This document shows, piece by piece, positions 51,794 through 61,636 of a stretch of DNA of 64,000 nt. Positions within the stretch are counted from its first letter, which is position 1; the number at the start of each line of letters is the position of its first letter. The stretch is from Bacillus sp. FJAT-26390 (GTDB taxonomy: Bacteria > Bacillota > Bacilli > Paenibacillales > Paenibacillaceae): contig NZ_MAQX01000011.1 of NCBI RefSeq assembly GCF_001682865.1, positions 248,614-312,613 of the forward strand, written 5' to 3'. The notes beneath the pieces are model-generated. The model saw nothing but the letters and a program-made list of their open reading frames with translations. It searched no databases and had not been told where the DNA came from. The translations under genes and the position numbers were made by a program.

Positions 51794-52276
51794 TTAATTC
51801 CAGGTCTGATCGAGCTTGTCCGCATAAAAGTGAATAGCTTTCTTATAAGCTTGAATGCCTTCATCATCACTCGTATCCGCTAATTGCTTGAGCAAAATCT
51901 CCATAGCTCGTCCGTAATCCTTCATATTATATAAGGTCATCGCGTAGAAAACTTGAAACTCTCTTCGCTCCGGATATTGTTTTATCGCATCCTCAAAGAC
52001 GCTTAACGCATTTTCATACATGCCAAGAGTACGATAAGTGCTTCCTAATCCTAAAAACGCTCCTTGCCTTTCTTCACCGGACAAACCTAGTTCAATGGCG
52101 ATAATGTAATAGGATACTGCGCCTCGCTCTAAAGTCATTACATCATGCACCCAAGCGAGCTGATACCATACCGATGGGTTACGCGGCTCATCTCTTGCCA
52201 AATCAAACAGTATCGTTTTCGCTTCCTCAAGCCGTCCTGCTTCCCGTAATTTTATCGCTTTCGTTAAAAGATCCAT
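51794..52276 (-). CDS. Tetratricopeptide-repeat protein
   Basis: A 160-residue soluble protein with at least three TPR units ('AIKLREAGRLEEAKTILFDLARDEP', 'LGLGSTYRTLGMYENALSVFEDAIKQYP', 'VFYAMTLYNMKDYGRAMEILLKQLADT'). The start at 52276 follows AAAGGAG. TPR proteins bind partner proteins. The pattern is common in Bacillales for small proteins of this length. Function unknown; no partner is evident. Confidence 0.88.
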   Translation of the reverse strand: MDLLTKAIKLREAGRLEEAKTILFDLARDEPRNPSVWYQLAWVHDVMTLERGAVSYYIIAIELGLSGEERQGAFLGLGSTYRTLGMYENALSVFEDAIKQYPERREFQVFYAMTLYNMKDYGRAMEILLKQLADTSDDEGIQAYKKAIHFYADKLDQTWN

Positions 52277-52518
52277 ACCGATCACTCCTTTGCACTAAGA
52301 TTGAACGCAACTATTTCAAGCCTTTCCTTACGCCAATCATTTTTTACTCTCTGCTGATCATTATCGGAGCATCGTTTACGATTTATTAATCATTCTACAT
52401 CTAATTTTAAAGGGTTTTTACCTATCTGGCTATTGGTCTAAAACTATAATGCAGGCGCTTATTTCTATGCAACTGCTTCCAAATTCCCGCTCGCCCTAGG
52501 CGCATCAAAGCACACAAA

Positions 52519-52543
52519 AAAACATGCCCAAGCAGGCATGTTT
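52519..52543 (-). terminator. Terminator of the ABC sugar operon
   Basis: AAACATGCC-caagca-GGCATGTTT with an A-run on the left. Confidence 0.85.
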
Positions 52544-52574
52544 AATTATGATATCGCATGTTATCCTTACTCGC

Positions 52575-53408
52575 TTACCCTTTCGTCCCGCCTTGCAGGC
52601 CAAACCCTTTCGACATAAACTGCTGGGAGAGAATATACATCACAACCGAAGGAATTGCGTACAGCACAGAAAACGCCGCTAACTGCCCATACTCCACCAT
52701 GCCGTATTGTCCAAAAAACTGATACAGCTTCAATGAAGCCGGGAAATTCTCAGGTGTTTGCAACAAAATATACGGGACAAAGAAATTGCCCCAGCTCCCC
52801 GAAAAGGTGAAAATGGCTACCGTGCAAATGCCCGGAACCATTAATGGCGCAACCACCTTGCGAATGCCAACGAAAACAGAAGCTCCGTCGACCCATGCCG
52901 CTTCTTCCAAATCATTCGGCACCGAATCCATAAAGTTTTTCAGCATCCAAATGCCATACGGCATCGAGGAAGCGACATAAAATAAAATGACGCCAAAAAT
53001 ATTATCATACAATTTAAGGCTCAGAAACAATTGATAAACCGGTACCATAACAGCCGTAATCGGCAAGGACGTCATAAATAATATCGTCAGCATAAAAGAC
53101 TTCTTATATTTCATTTGATAACGAGACAACGGATATGCCGCAAGCAGCGCCAATAGGACGACGAGGATAGCTTGGCCAACCGACATGATCAAGCCAATCA
53201 CATATGCGCGCTGATTGACACGGTTAGTGATGACATCCCAATAGTTTCCTCCGGTGAACTTATTTGGCATTTTGAGCGATTGCATGGCATTGGTATCGAT
53301 TGACGCGACAAAAACCCATAAAAGCGGCAGTAAGAAACAAACCCCGATCAAAGTAAGAATCGTATACGGCAGGACTCGATAAATCAATTTGCGATGTTTC
53401 GCATTCAT
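52575..53408 (-). CDS. Carbohydrate ABC transporter permease (MalG type)
   Basis: A 277-residue membrane protein with six helices and the EAA loop 'LEEAAWVDGASVFVGIRKVVAPLMVPG'. It has a good ribosome site (AAGGAGA). It is the third gene of a leftward operon with a binding lipoprotein and a MalF-type permease, and with them forms a sugar importer. Confidence 0.93.
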   Translation of the reverse strand: MNAKHRKLIYRVLPYTILTLIGVCFLLPLLWVFVASIDTNAMQSLKMPNKFTGGNYWDVITNRVNQRAYVIGLIMSVGQAILVVLLALLAAYPLSRYQMKYKKSFMLTILFMTSLPITAVMVPVYQLFLSLKLYDNIFGVILFYVASSMPYGIWMLKNFMDSVPNDLEEAAWVDGASVFVGIRKVVAPLMVPGICTVAIFTFSGSWGNFFVPYILLQTPENFPASLKLYQFFGQYGMVEYGQLAAFSVLYAIPSVVMYILSQQFMSKGFGLQGGTKG

Positions 53409-53427
53409 ACGAAGTCTCCTTGTACAT

Positions 53428-54318
53428 TTACTCTTTCATCGAGCGAATATAGAACAAGCTAAGTATAATACCTATTAAGAGCAGCAATAAGGATATGGCT
53501 GTTCCATAGCCAAGCTGATAGTTAACAAAGGCTTGATTATACATAAAGATCGGCAGCGTCGTGGTTGAAGTTCCCGGCCCGCCGCCGGTCATCGCGTAGA
53601 TGAGACCGAATACCCCGAGCGTCTGCAGCGTCACAAGCATCATGTTTGTCGTGATCGTATCTTTTATGTAGGGAATCGTAATTTTCGTTAAAATCTGCCA
53701 CCCCGATGCCCCGTCCACAACTGCCGCTTCTTCAATCTCCGTAGGCACATCATCCAGCGCTGCTTGAAACACTAACATGGAGAATGCAGTACCGTGCCAA
53801 ATGTTAGCCAGTATAATCGTGACCATCGGAACCGTATACAGCCAGAGCACTTCCGGAAGCCCAAATGAAGTAATGATTGCATTAAGCGTGCCTTCATCCC
53901 CAAAAAAGCTGTACAGGCACAATGCGCATACGATTTCAGGTGTAACCCATCCTGCTAACACGATCGTTCCAACGACGCGCCGGAACAGCTTATTTTTCTG
54001 TTTCATTAGAAGCGCAATCAGAAATCCTAACACCTGTTGGCCTATAACAGCAGACCCTATCAAAAAAATAAGCGTATTCCAAATGCTGACTCTGACCGTC
54101 GGATCTTCAAACATGCGCGTATAGTTATCGATCCCGATAAATTTAAGCTCTCTAGCCGCTTCCCCTGTTAAGGCTAAATTCGTGAAGGAATAAAAGAACG
54201 TCAACAGAATCGGATAGATGAAAAAAACGAGCATAATCGCAATCGATGGAAGTAAAAAATAGAGCCACGCATATGATTTTCTTTTCTTCATGAGAACATT
54301 ACCCGTCAAGCTGCTCAT
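53428..54318 (-). CDS. Sugar ABC transporter permease (MalF type)
   Basis: A 296-residue membrane protein with six helices and the EAA loop 'IEEAAVVDGASGWQILTKITIPYIKD'. 'GLIYAMTGGGPGTSTTTLPIFMYNQAFVNYQLGYGTA' is typical of MalF-like proteins. The start at 54318 follows GGAGGAG. It is second in the leftward operon, separated from the binding-protein gene by a 92-base spacer with a hairpin. Confidence 0.93.
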   Translation of the reverse strand: MSSLTGNVLMKKRKSYAWLYFLLPSIAIMLVFFIYPILLTFFYSFTNLALTGEAARELKFIGIDNYTRMFEDPTVRVSIWNTLIFLIGSAVIGQQVLGFLIALLMKQKNKLFRRVVGTIVLAGWVTPEIVCALCLYSFFGDEGTLNAIITSFGLPEVLWLYTVPMVTIILANIWHGTAFSMLVFQAALDDVPTEIEEAAVVDGASGWQILTKITIPYIKDTITTNMMLVTLQTLGVFGLIYAMTGGGPGTSTTTLPIFMYNQAFVNYQLGYGTAISLLLLLIGIILSLFYIRSMKE

Positions 54319-54344
54319 GCATCGTTCTCCTCCCGCATGCTGAA

Positions 54345-54400
54345 AATCAAAAAAAGCGGATGCTCAAGCAAACCCGCTTAATTGGATCTGCTTGAGCAAG
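54345..54400 (-). promoter_or_regulatory. Two overlapping hairpins between the binding-protein and permease genes
   Basis: TGCTCAAGCA...TGCTTGAGCA (10-base arms) and AAGCGG...CCGCTT followed by a T-run on the - strand overlap and cannot form together. This looks like an attenuator or mRNA-stabilising element that lowers permease expression. Confidence 0.65.
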
Positions 54401-54410
54401 CTTTTCACTT

Positions 54411-55817
54411 TTATTTTTCGATTACATGATCTTTGCCTACAATTCTGGTTACATCCTGCGCATACTTTTTCAGCGCATCTGCCGGAGACGTTCCCGTAGT
54501 CACAGATTCAACCATCGTTTGGATTTGGGTAGAAACCTCAGGATATTTATCCTGTGCCGGTCTAAATTCCGCATTTTTCAAATACTCCGTCGCGATTTCA
54601 TTAAACGGCATTTTCGTATACCCAGGATCCTTGGCCACGTCGGCACGGACGGTGATGTTGCCTGAAGCAATAACGAGCTTTTGGGTATTCTCTTTGCCTA
54701 ATGCATATTTGATAAAGTCCCATGCCTCGTCTTTGTGCTGCGCATTGCTAGGGATAGATAACGCCCAGCCGCCAGCAAGCGTAATCGATCCAGGCGCTTG
54801 CCCTTTGCTCGTCGGCATTGGCGCAAAGCCTAACACATCTTTATATTCCGGCCACGGTGAAGCGCCCGTATCAAAATAGTTGCCCGTAATCCATGAGCCG
54901 TCCAACGAAATACCAAGCTTGCCCTGCGGCAAATATTCACGTGAGGAAGTATTGCCTGCCTGACCATTCAATACTTTAGAAAGCGGCGGTCCAAGCTTCT
55001 CCTTGTTAACCGTCTCAATGAAGCTCAGCGCATCCAATATGCCTTGACTCTTAATGATCCATTTACTGCTGTCATTATCGTAGAGTCTCTCTCCTGTTCC
55101 GTAGAGGAGCATTTCATAGGTTTGCATGGATGTTGCTTCCCCGGTAGCTTTGCCAAGGTTCATCCAGATCGGAACAACGCCTTCACCGGCTTTTTCCTTA
55201 ATCGTTCTTGCAGCACTCAGGACATCATCCCATGATTTGGGCTGCCAATCCTCAGGTAAACCTGCATTTTTGAAAATGTCTTTGTTGTACCAGAGACCCC
55301 GGGAATCGGTGTTGTAAGGTACGCCGTACACTTTCCCGTCGCTTGCCGTAACCCCTTTTTTCATCGCTTCAATGAAAGAACCGTTGGTCCAGTCTTCCCA
55401 ACCTTTTAATCTCTCATCTAAAGGCTCCAAAAATCCTGCGCTTGCATCGGAATTCAAAATAAACGTATCCTCCGTTACAATATCAGGCGCCGTATCCTTG
55501 GATTTTAGCGCTAGAGCAATTTTGGCAAAATAATCGCCTTCAGAAGCTTGAATCGGCGTTGGCTTGATTTCCACATTTTTGTTCGGATAACTGGCGGATA
55601 TTTCCTTAATCCATTTATAAAGCACGCCTTCCTCACCGATACCGTCATCTCTATACGTAATCGTTATCGTTTTCTTTGTCGTCTGGGTATTCCCTTCCCC
55701 TGTCTGTGTATTAGCGGGTTCGTTTGTCGTTTCCTTATTACTCGTACAACCGAATAACAAAGTAACGCACATGATAGCTGCTGTGATCAGAATAAATTTT
55801 CTTTTACTCGTTCTCAC
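54411..55817 (-). CDS. Sugar ABC transporter substrate-binding lipoprotein
   Basis: A 468-residue family 1 binding protein with lipobox 'VTLLFGCTSN' (lipidated Cys near 24), a Thr/Asn-rich linker and the fold 'KTITITYRDDGIGEEGVLYKWIKEISASYPNKNVEIKPTP'. It captures an oligosaccharide at the cell surface. First gene of the leftward importer operon; an ATPase gene is absent, as for the other importers here. Confidence 0.92.
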   Translation of the reverse strand: MRTSKRKFILITAAIMCVTLLFGCTSNKETTNEPANTQTGEGNTQTTKKTITITYRDDGIGEEGVLYKWIKEISASYPNKNVEIKPTPIQASEGDYFAKIALALKSKDTAPDIVTEDTFILNSDASAGFLEPLDERLKGWEDWTNGSFIEAMKKGVTASDGKVYGVPYNTDSRGLWYNKDIFKNAGLPEDWQPKSWDDVLSAARTIKEKAGEGVVPIWMNLGKATGEATSMQTYEMLLYGTGERLYDNDSSKWIIKSQGILDALSFIETVNKEKLGPPLSKVLNGQAGNTSSREYLPQGKLGISLDGSWITGNYFDTGASPWPEYKDVLGFAPMPTSKGQAPGSITLAGGWALSIPSNAQHKDEAWDFIKYALGKENTQKLVIASGNITVRADVAKDPGYTKMPFNEIATEYLKNAEFRPAQDKYPEVSTQIQTMVESVTTGTSPADALKKYAQDVTRIVGKDHVIEK

Positions 55818-55968
55818 TTTTTCCCCTCCTTCGTTTGTTTACTGCTAGTTGACCGTAAAAGGAATTATATGTACGCGCTTTCTAGATGTATGGTTTATGC
55901 TTATTTAAATAACCGGATTAATATTCGAACTTTTCACCTGCCCACGGACAATCCGTAATTTTAGACAT

Positions 55969-56038
55969 AAGCTTATCCATTAAAACAACAAAAACCACTC
56001 CCAAAGGAAGCGGTTTTTGTTGTTTTATGGATAAGCTT
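55969..56038. terminator. Very long hairpin terminator after the giant glycosidase gene
   Basis: AAGCTTATCCAT and AAAACAACAAAAACC continue as one stem with their complements (one bulge), arms of about 30 bases around a 10-base loop. The T-run for either direction is inside the stem. Confidence 0.75.
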
Positions 56039-56066
56039 ACAAGCCGGTTTGTTTCGCCAGCTATCG

Positions 56067-59000
56067 TTATAAGGCGTTCAACCAATTGTAAATCGCTTGA
56101 ACCGTTTCCGCTCGCTGCGCTTTTGAGCCGGCATCAAATAGATTTTCGCTTTTCCCTTGCATCAGACCGGCCGCAACCGCTTTGGAAGCTTCATCCTTTG
56201 CCCATTCCGACAGTTGGTCAGCATCGGCGAACCGCTGCAATTCAGCGCCAAATTCGATGCTTTGGCCTGACTTATACTCATAAGCCCGGACCAGTAACGC
56301 CGCCATCTGCTCCCGGGTCAATCGCCCGTCAGGCTTAAACTCCGTTGCTGACATACCGGTTACAATGCCAGCCTCATAAGCAGCATTCACCTCTTTCGCG
56401 TACCATGCATCCGCTGCAACATCGACAAATGCATCAGGTTCCAAGTTAGTGGATAGGCCGAGGGCTCTCGCTAGAAGCGAAGTAAACTCAGCTCTAGTGA
56501 TATCCGAATCAGGGCTGAATTGATCATCCGACTTACCTTTTACAATATGTTTGGCTGTAAGCACCTGCAGCGCACGGTAACTCCAGTGGCTCTCTGGTAC
56601 ATCGTTAAACCGCTTGTTCATTTCCAGCAGGGCATATTGGCTAAAATGGTTCAGCTTCACCTCGATTTGTCTGTTATTTTTATCGATTTGACCACCGATA
56701 TATTCCCATTCATGCGATGTTTCATCAAAATGGTACACGCCGACTAATTCCGAGTCCACAAGTGATGGGTCATAATGAAGCGTTAATTGAACCGGTTCCG
56801 GAAACTCGGTGAGACGAACCTGTTGATTACCAGTCAGCAGGTATAAATCAAATTCATAGATATGATCGCCTAGCTTCAAATGAGAAGACTCGCCTGCTTT
56901 AGCTGCTGAAGCTGAAACGCTTACCGGCTCCAGCTTCACTCGCAGCGTTGATTGAGCCGCAGCGCCTGCCTTCTCAGCAAGAGCTTTCAGAACGGAAGGC
57001 GGAATCGACATAACCACATCCGTCCGGCTTAACTCCAATACATTTCCATCAAGCTGACCGGCGGCAGCAGGCAACGACACTATGGTTTGGTTCGTTGTCA
57101 GCGCTAATGCCACTTTTCCGTCCTTCGGATTCAATTCCGACGCCTCTACTTGACGTATCGTTTCCACTGGCGGGTTCGTTACGTTACCCGTCCCGGTACT
57201 CGGAGTAGGGCTCGGGCTCGGACTCGGCTCAGGATTAGTCGGCACTTTACCTGTGCTGGCTGAAACGCTCGGGCCATTTACCGTCCAAAGTCCTTCCGTG
57301 TCTCTTGCTTCCACTTTAAAGGCATAGCTGGTACTTTCGGTAAGCCCTGTTATCGTTGTTGACAACTTGTCACCATCAACCGCTTTTTCATTCGAGCCCC
57401 AAGTAACCTTGAAGCCGGTAGCTGCTGCTCCCTCTTTCATGCCAGACCACGTTAAAGTGATCCGATCCGATCTAATCTCCGAGGCAGTGACGAGTCGATT
57501 CACCGACCAAAGATCTGCAACGCCAGGATTTGGCTGCTCCTTAATGATGGATTGCTTAAAGGTTAGAATAGCAGACTCTAATTGCGCAGCTGTCTGCTTG
57601 ATCTGCTCCGTTGATATCTCCGCATTGCTTCCCGCCGCTTTCGCTGCGTCAATTGCCGCTTGGAACGCTGTTTTTGCGCCGACAGGGTACTGTCCGATTT
57701 GATCGCCTTCAACGGATATATGATGCAGCTCTTGTGCTGTCGCTATCAGACTATTCAAATATTCGATATCCGCTTCCAAGATAGTGTAAGCATTAGCCGT
57801 TACGTCGCTGCTGCTCATTCCATCTTTGATGGCAATCATTCGGATAACGGTAACGCCAAGCGGCAAAACAATCGGTTCCGTATACAAGGTACTGTCTTCA
57901 CTCGGTTCTGATCCGCCAATGGTATAGTAAATAGAAGCTCCGGGTGTATCTGTACTCAATGAAATGCTTCGTGCACCGGAATACACCTTCGAGGGCAGGT
58001 CAGTTTTTACCAGCTGTACCTTCTCCGGCGCAACTTGGATGATGCTGCTGCGGCTGTATTTTCCATCCTGCGTTTGGACGGTTATTACCGTCGTGCCATT
58101 AGACAGACCCGTGACTTTCCCGTTTTGGTCGATCGATGCAATGGTTGGATCACCGGATGTCCAAACGACGCCTTTATTCGTTGCTTGTTCAGGCTGTACC
58201 GTGGCCACAAGGTTTCCTTCTTGCCCGGTCGTAAGCCTTAAATGCTCTTTATTAATTACGACACCGCTTACTTCATTTAAATTCGTTCCAGACGGAACAA
58301 TGGTAAGTCCCGTATTGGCAGCAAGCGTAAGCGTTATAGTGCCGCTTGTAATTGGTACATTGGATTGGTCGGGAACTAAGCCATCGGCCGTTATTTTGTA
58401 CGTGTCAACGGCATGAACATTTTCCCATTGATCAGGAAACGACCAGGTCACGTTCGAATAGCCATTCAGGCTATAAGCCATGATTTCTTTCTCGTTGTTC
58501 GTCCATAACGATGGCACAAACAAATCTCCACCGCTCTGCAGCACTTTATCTCCTTGCTTAATCGTTAATTTGTCCCCGTTGTAAAAGCTTGTTACATCGT
58601 TCGAGAAATGTGCAACCACGCCGTCGTCGGATATTCGATCTAAACGGTTGAGGTAATACCACGGCAGTGTGTTAAGTGCAAAATCTTCAAGAAAACCGTT
58701 CATGTTTTGCAAATTGTTTCGTTTTACGCGCCCTTCCCCAAGCATGGAGGACCCATAGCGCAAATCGCCGCCTCTTCCGCCTACATATAAATTAGCCGGA
58801 ACGTTCATCAGCCAATTTTTTTGAGCAACGACGCCTCGGAAATGCCATGCCATCGGCTGCAGCCCCACAAACGCTTCGCCTTGGCGGTAGCTATCTACAA
58901 ACTCTGAAGTTAAATCAAGCCCTTGGTCACGCCAATACTGGAAAATATTCCTCATCGTTTCTACTTCGTCGGCATTCGTATACCCTTCGAGCTGCTGATG

Positions 59001-61454
59001 CCACTCGCTTAAATTTAACGCCCGGCCTGTCGGATTCGCTGATTGCGGAACTTGAAGATGAAATGCATCCGTATGAATGGTAGCACCATCCTTGAGCGGA
59101 GGAAGCATTTCAAGCAGCCTTTGAATTCGCTGCTGAAGCAGCCCTGATCTCCAATCTCTATAATAAGTTATCGCATAGCTTCCGCCATAAACGGAATAAT
59201 CGCCTTCTTTTACTTCTACACCGTTATAAGTACCCGCGGAGCCTTTCACCTTGCCAATCAGATCGGCAGCAACATATTCGTCCCACAGCGGACTATCCGG
59301 AAAGGCAGTTGTCATATTTAAATGAAGGCTTATCGTAGTATTGTATTTCTTCGCTTCTTCCATTAACCAGATCAAGCTCTGCTCCGCAGTTTCGTCTTGC
59401 GGCCGCTTAAGCTTAACGTTAACTTGATCCCATGAAGGATATTTGGAGTCATGGCCTTCGAACTGCCAACCGACCAAATAAACAACTTTCGGAATTCCTC
59501 TCGTCAAGATGTCGATCTTCTTGGTTGCTTCCAGCGCTTCTTCAAGGTTCAACTCTACATTTCCGTTTCTGGCTAAAAAATATTTCATGACCAGCGTCTT
59601 GCTGTAATCAATATAGAAGGGCCGAACGACAACCGTCATTTCATCCTCTTTCGTTCGACCTCCTGAAATGACGGTAACTTTAACGCGCGCAGAGCCGCCC
59701 ACCCAATGATTGTCGTTATCTTTCACCGGATGCACTACGCCGTTATCGTCGATTGTGGCAACCTCAAACTTGCTGCTCTTATAGAGAGAAACGATGGAGT
59801 AGTTGACCTTAACGTTCGGGTCATCGAAATCCACTTCCGTGCCATCACCATTGAAAGCCCTTACATGAGTTTGAATAACTTCAGTTGGAGTCAGCAGCGG
59901 ATTGATGTCCAATTTGTCGGCTGATAGCTCCACTACGTCCAAACCCGGATCTTTGAGGGAGAAATGGATTTTGTATTCCGTAACATTCGCGCCTTTCGTC
60001 ACTTTAATGACGGTTGTTCCTGGAATGGAAGCAGCCTGCTCGATTTGAACCGTTGCTTCCGCGTTCTCCTTCTCAACCGTAAGTTGCGGTACTACTGTCG
60101 AACCAGCGGGCAAAACAAGCATATATTCGAGCTGTCCCTTTGAAAAATCCGCAAGCGGTACGCCATCTGCTTTAATTTGATTGAGCAGCGTTCCGGTAGG
60201 CTCCCCGGTTATCAATCTTGCATTCGCCCAGTTTGCCCAGTCGTTCGAATTGCCGTCATCCGCATCCAATACGACAAGCTCAAGTAAATTCACACCTTCT
60301 ATGGAGATGTCAACGGATGATTCAACAGGATGATCGGATGAGAGCACGCCGCTATTGAATCTTGTTACACCGTCCGCTTTAACGGTGAAGTTTACTGACG
60401 CAAAAGGTTCTTTCCCCGTCCGGGAGTGGTCGAAGCCGATATCCGATTTAAACCTCGTATATTTCCCATTCAGCTCATACTTGATAACCGAATTTGCATG
60501 CGTACCCAACCCCTTCGCATAGGAATGTCCAAGTAAATTAATCGCTGTTCCGCCTACGCTTTTGTCTTTCTGCACGGTCTGCCAGCCGCTTGAGGCTGCC
60601 GTCCAATTCAAATCGCTGAGAAACACAACATCCTTCAGTTTAAACTGGATCGTATAGGTTGTTGTATGAGAGTTGTTGGTTACAGAAATCGTTGCTGCTC
60701 CGGGCAAGCTCTGCGCTTGGCTAACGGTTATCGCTGCATTTTCGTCCAACGCTGCCGCTTTAACAACCGGAATCGGTGCGTCCTCCGCAAGTCCAACCTC
60801 GTACCACAATTTTTCTTTCGCAAAATCAGCTAACCCTACATTATCCAGCGTAATGCCCGACAGCATCGTGCTAGGATCGATCGTTCGTACGACCCGCGCT
60901 TCCGCCCAGTTCGCCCAGTCGCTGTGTATCGGATTCGAGGTAGGATCACCAGCTCCATCCACAACCAATCGCAGCTCGTGAACGCCTGCTATTCCAACGC
61001 TGATCGGTGTAGGCTGCGATTCGGGATACATTCTCATAACTCCGCTGTCAAACAGCTTGACGCCGTCGCCGTAAACCGAAAAGATTACCGACGTTGCGCG
61101 GGCACTATTGTTAATGTGCTTGTCATCGGGACCTATGATCGATCGAAATGTCGAATATTGCCCATCCAGCTGGTATACAATATCCGAGTTGGCATGAAGG
61201 CCGAGCCCTTTGGTATAGGTTGTTCCGTTCATTAAAATCGGCTTGCCATCCACGTTTTTGTCTCGCTGGACCGTTTTCCAGCCGCTAACGGCTGATACCC
61301 AATTCAAATCGCTTAAATAAGTTGCTTCTTCCGGTTCAGCCGCTTGTGCTACTGGAGCCGCCGTTATTCCAAGCCCACTAAATACGATGATCAAAGCCAT
61401 TGCCAGCATCGTGAACTTGTTTATTAGCCATAATGGCCTTCTGCTGTCATTCAT
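56067..61454 (-). CDS. Giant SLH-anchored GH101-like glycosidase
   Basis: From ATG 61454 (GGAGG ribosome site) a 1795-residue secreted protein: signal peptide (1-39), two NPCBM carbohydrate-binding domains (about 45-190 and 278-415) joined by cadherin-like segments, a GH101-like barrel (about 615-1060; 'ILTRGIPKVVYLVGWQFEGHDS', 'AKKYNTTISLHLN', probable catalytic Asp796 in 'TIHTDAFH' and Glu851 in 'LTSEFVDSY'), Big_2, chitobiase-like, FIVAR and FN3 domains, a Pro/Ser linker, a module shared with the cohesin protein, and three SLH repeats (about 1615-1795). GH101 enzymes release core 1 disaccharide from mucin-type O-glycans. The flanking sugar importers may take up the product. Confidence 0.85.
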   Translation of the reverse strand: MNDSRRPLWLINKFTMLAMALIIVFSGLGITAAPVAQAAEPEEATYLSDLNWVSAVSGWKTVQRDKNVDGKPILMNGTTYTKGLGLHANSDIVYQLDGQYSTFRSIIGPDDKHINNSARATSVIFSVYGDGVKLFDSGVMRMYPESQPTPISVGIAGVHELRLVVDGAGDPTSNPIHSDWANWAEARVVRTIDPSTMLSGITLDNVGLADFAKEKLWYEVGLAEDAPIPVVKAAALDENAAITVSQAQSLPGAATISVTNNSHTTTYTIQFKLKDVVFLSDLNWTAASSGWQTVQKDKSVGGTAINLLGHSYAKGLGTHANSVIKYELNGKYTRFKSDIGFDHSRTGKEPFASVNFTVKADGVTRFNSGVLSSDHPVESSVDISIEGVNLLELVVLDADDGNSNDWANWANARLITGEPTGTLLNQIKADGVPLADFSKGQLEYMLVLPAGSTVVPQLTVEKENAEATVQIEQAASIPGTTVIKVTKGANVTEYKIHFSLKDPGLDVVELSADKLDINPLLTPTEVIQTHVRAFNGDGTEVDFDDPNVKVNYSIVSLYKSSKFEVATIDDNGVVHPVKDNDNHWVGGSARVKVTVISGGRTKEDEMTVVVRPFYIDYSKTLVMKYFLARNGNVELNLEEALEATKKIDILTRGIPKVVYLVGWQFEGHDSKYPSWDQVNVKLKRPQDETAEQSLIWLMEEAKKYNTTISLHLNMTTAFPDSPLWDEYVAADLIGKVKGSAGTYNGVEVKEGDYSVYGGSYAITYYRDWRSGLLQQRIQRLLEMLPPLKDGATIHTDAFHLQVPQSANPTGRALNLSEWHQQLEGYTNADEVETMRNIFQYWRDQGLDLTSEFVDSYRQGEAFVGLQPMAWHFRGVVAQKNWLMNVPANLYVGGRGGDLRYGSSMLGEGRVKRNNLQNMNGFLEDFALNTLPWYYLNRLDRISDDGVVAHFSNDVTSFYNGDKLTIKQGDKVLQSGGDLFVPSLWTNNEKEIMAYSLNGYSNVTWSFPDQWENVHAVDTYKITADGLVPDQSNVPITSGTITLTLAANTGLTIVPSGTNLNEVSGVVINKEHLRLTTGQEGNLVATVQPEQATNKGVVWTSGDPTIASIDQNGKVTGLSNGTTVITVQTQDGKYSRSSIIQVAPEKVQLVKTDLPSKVYSGARSISLSTDTPGASIYYTIGGSEPSEDSTLYTEPIVLPLGVTVIRMIAIKDGMSSSDVTANAYTILEADIEYLNSLIATAQELHHISVEGDQIGQYPVGAKTAFQAAIDAAKAAGSNAEISTEQIKQTAAQLESAILTFKQSIIKEQPNPGVADLWSVNRLVTASEIRSDRITLTWSGMKEGAAATGFKVTWGSNEKAVDGDKLSTTITGLTESTSYAFKVEARDTEGLWTVNGPSVSASTGKVPTNPEPSPSPSPTPSTGTGNVTNPPVETIRQVEASELNPKDGKVALALTTNQTIVSLPAAAGQLDGNVLELSRTDVVMSIPPSVLKALAEKAGAAAQSTLRVKLEPVSVSASAAKAGESSHLKLGDHIYEFDLYLLTGNQQVRLTEFPEPVQLTLHYDPSLVDSELVGVYHFDETSHEWEYIGGQIDKNNRQIEVKLNHFSQYALLEMNKRFNDVPESHWSYRALQVLTAKHIVKGKSDDQFSPDSDITRAEFTSLLARALGLSTNLEPDAFVDVAADAWYAKEVNAAYEAGIVTGMSATEFKPDGRLTREQMAALLVRAYEYKSGQSIEFGAELQRFADADQLSEWAKDEASKAVAAGLMQGKSENLFDAGSKAQRAETVQAIYNWLNAL

Positions 61455-61552
61455 TACCATTCCTCCATAATTGTATTTGATTAGTTTGTTGAACGTTGTC
61501 CGAAAATAAATATCATTTTTAAACAAAATAGTGTAATTTTAACATTTACATT

Positions 61553-61615
61553 AAAAAAATACCCCTAAAACAAGAAGACCTATGACTATGCATAGGCCTC
61601 GCGTTGCTCTGGGGT
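61553..61615 (-). terminator. Terminator between the importer operon and the glycosidase gene
   Basis: CCCC...GGGG outer stem with an inner GCCTATG-catagt-CATAGG hairpin and TATTTTTTT on the - strand. It suggests that the glycosidase gene has its own promoter. Confidence 0.7.
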
Positions 61616-61636
61616 GAATGAATCATTGGATGTAGG

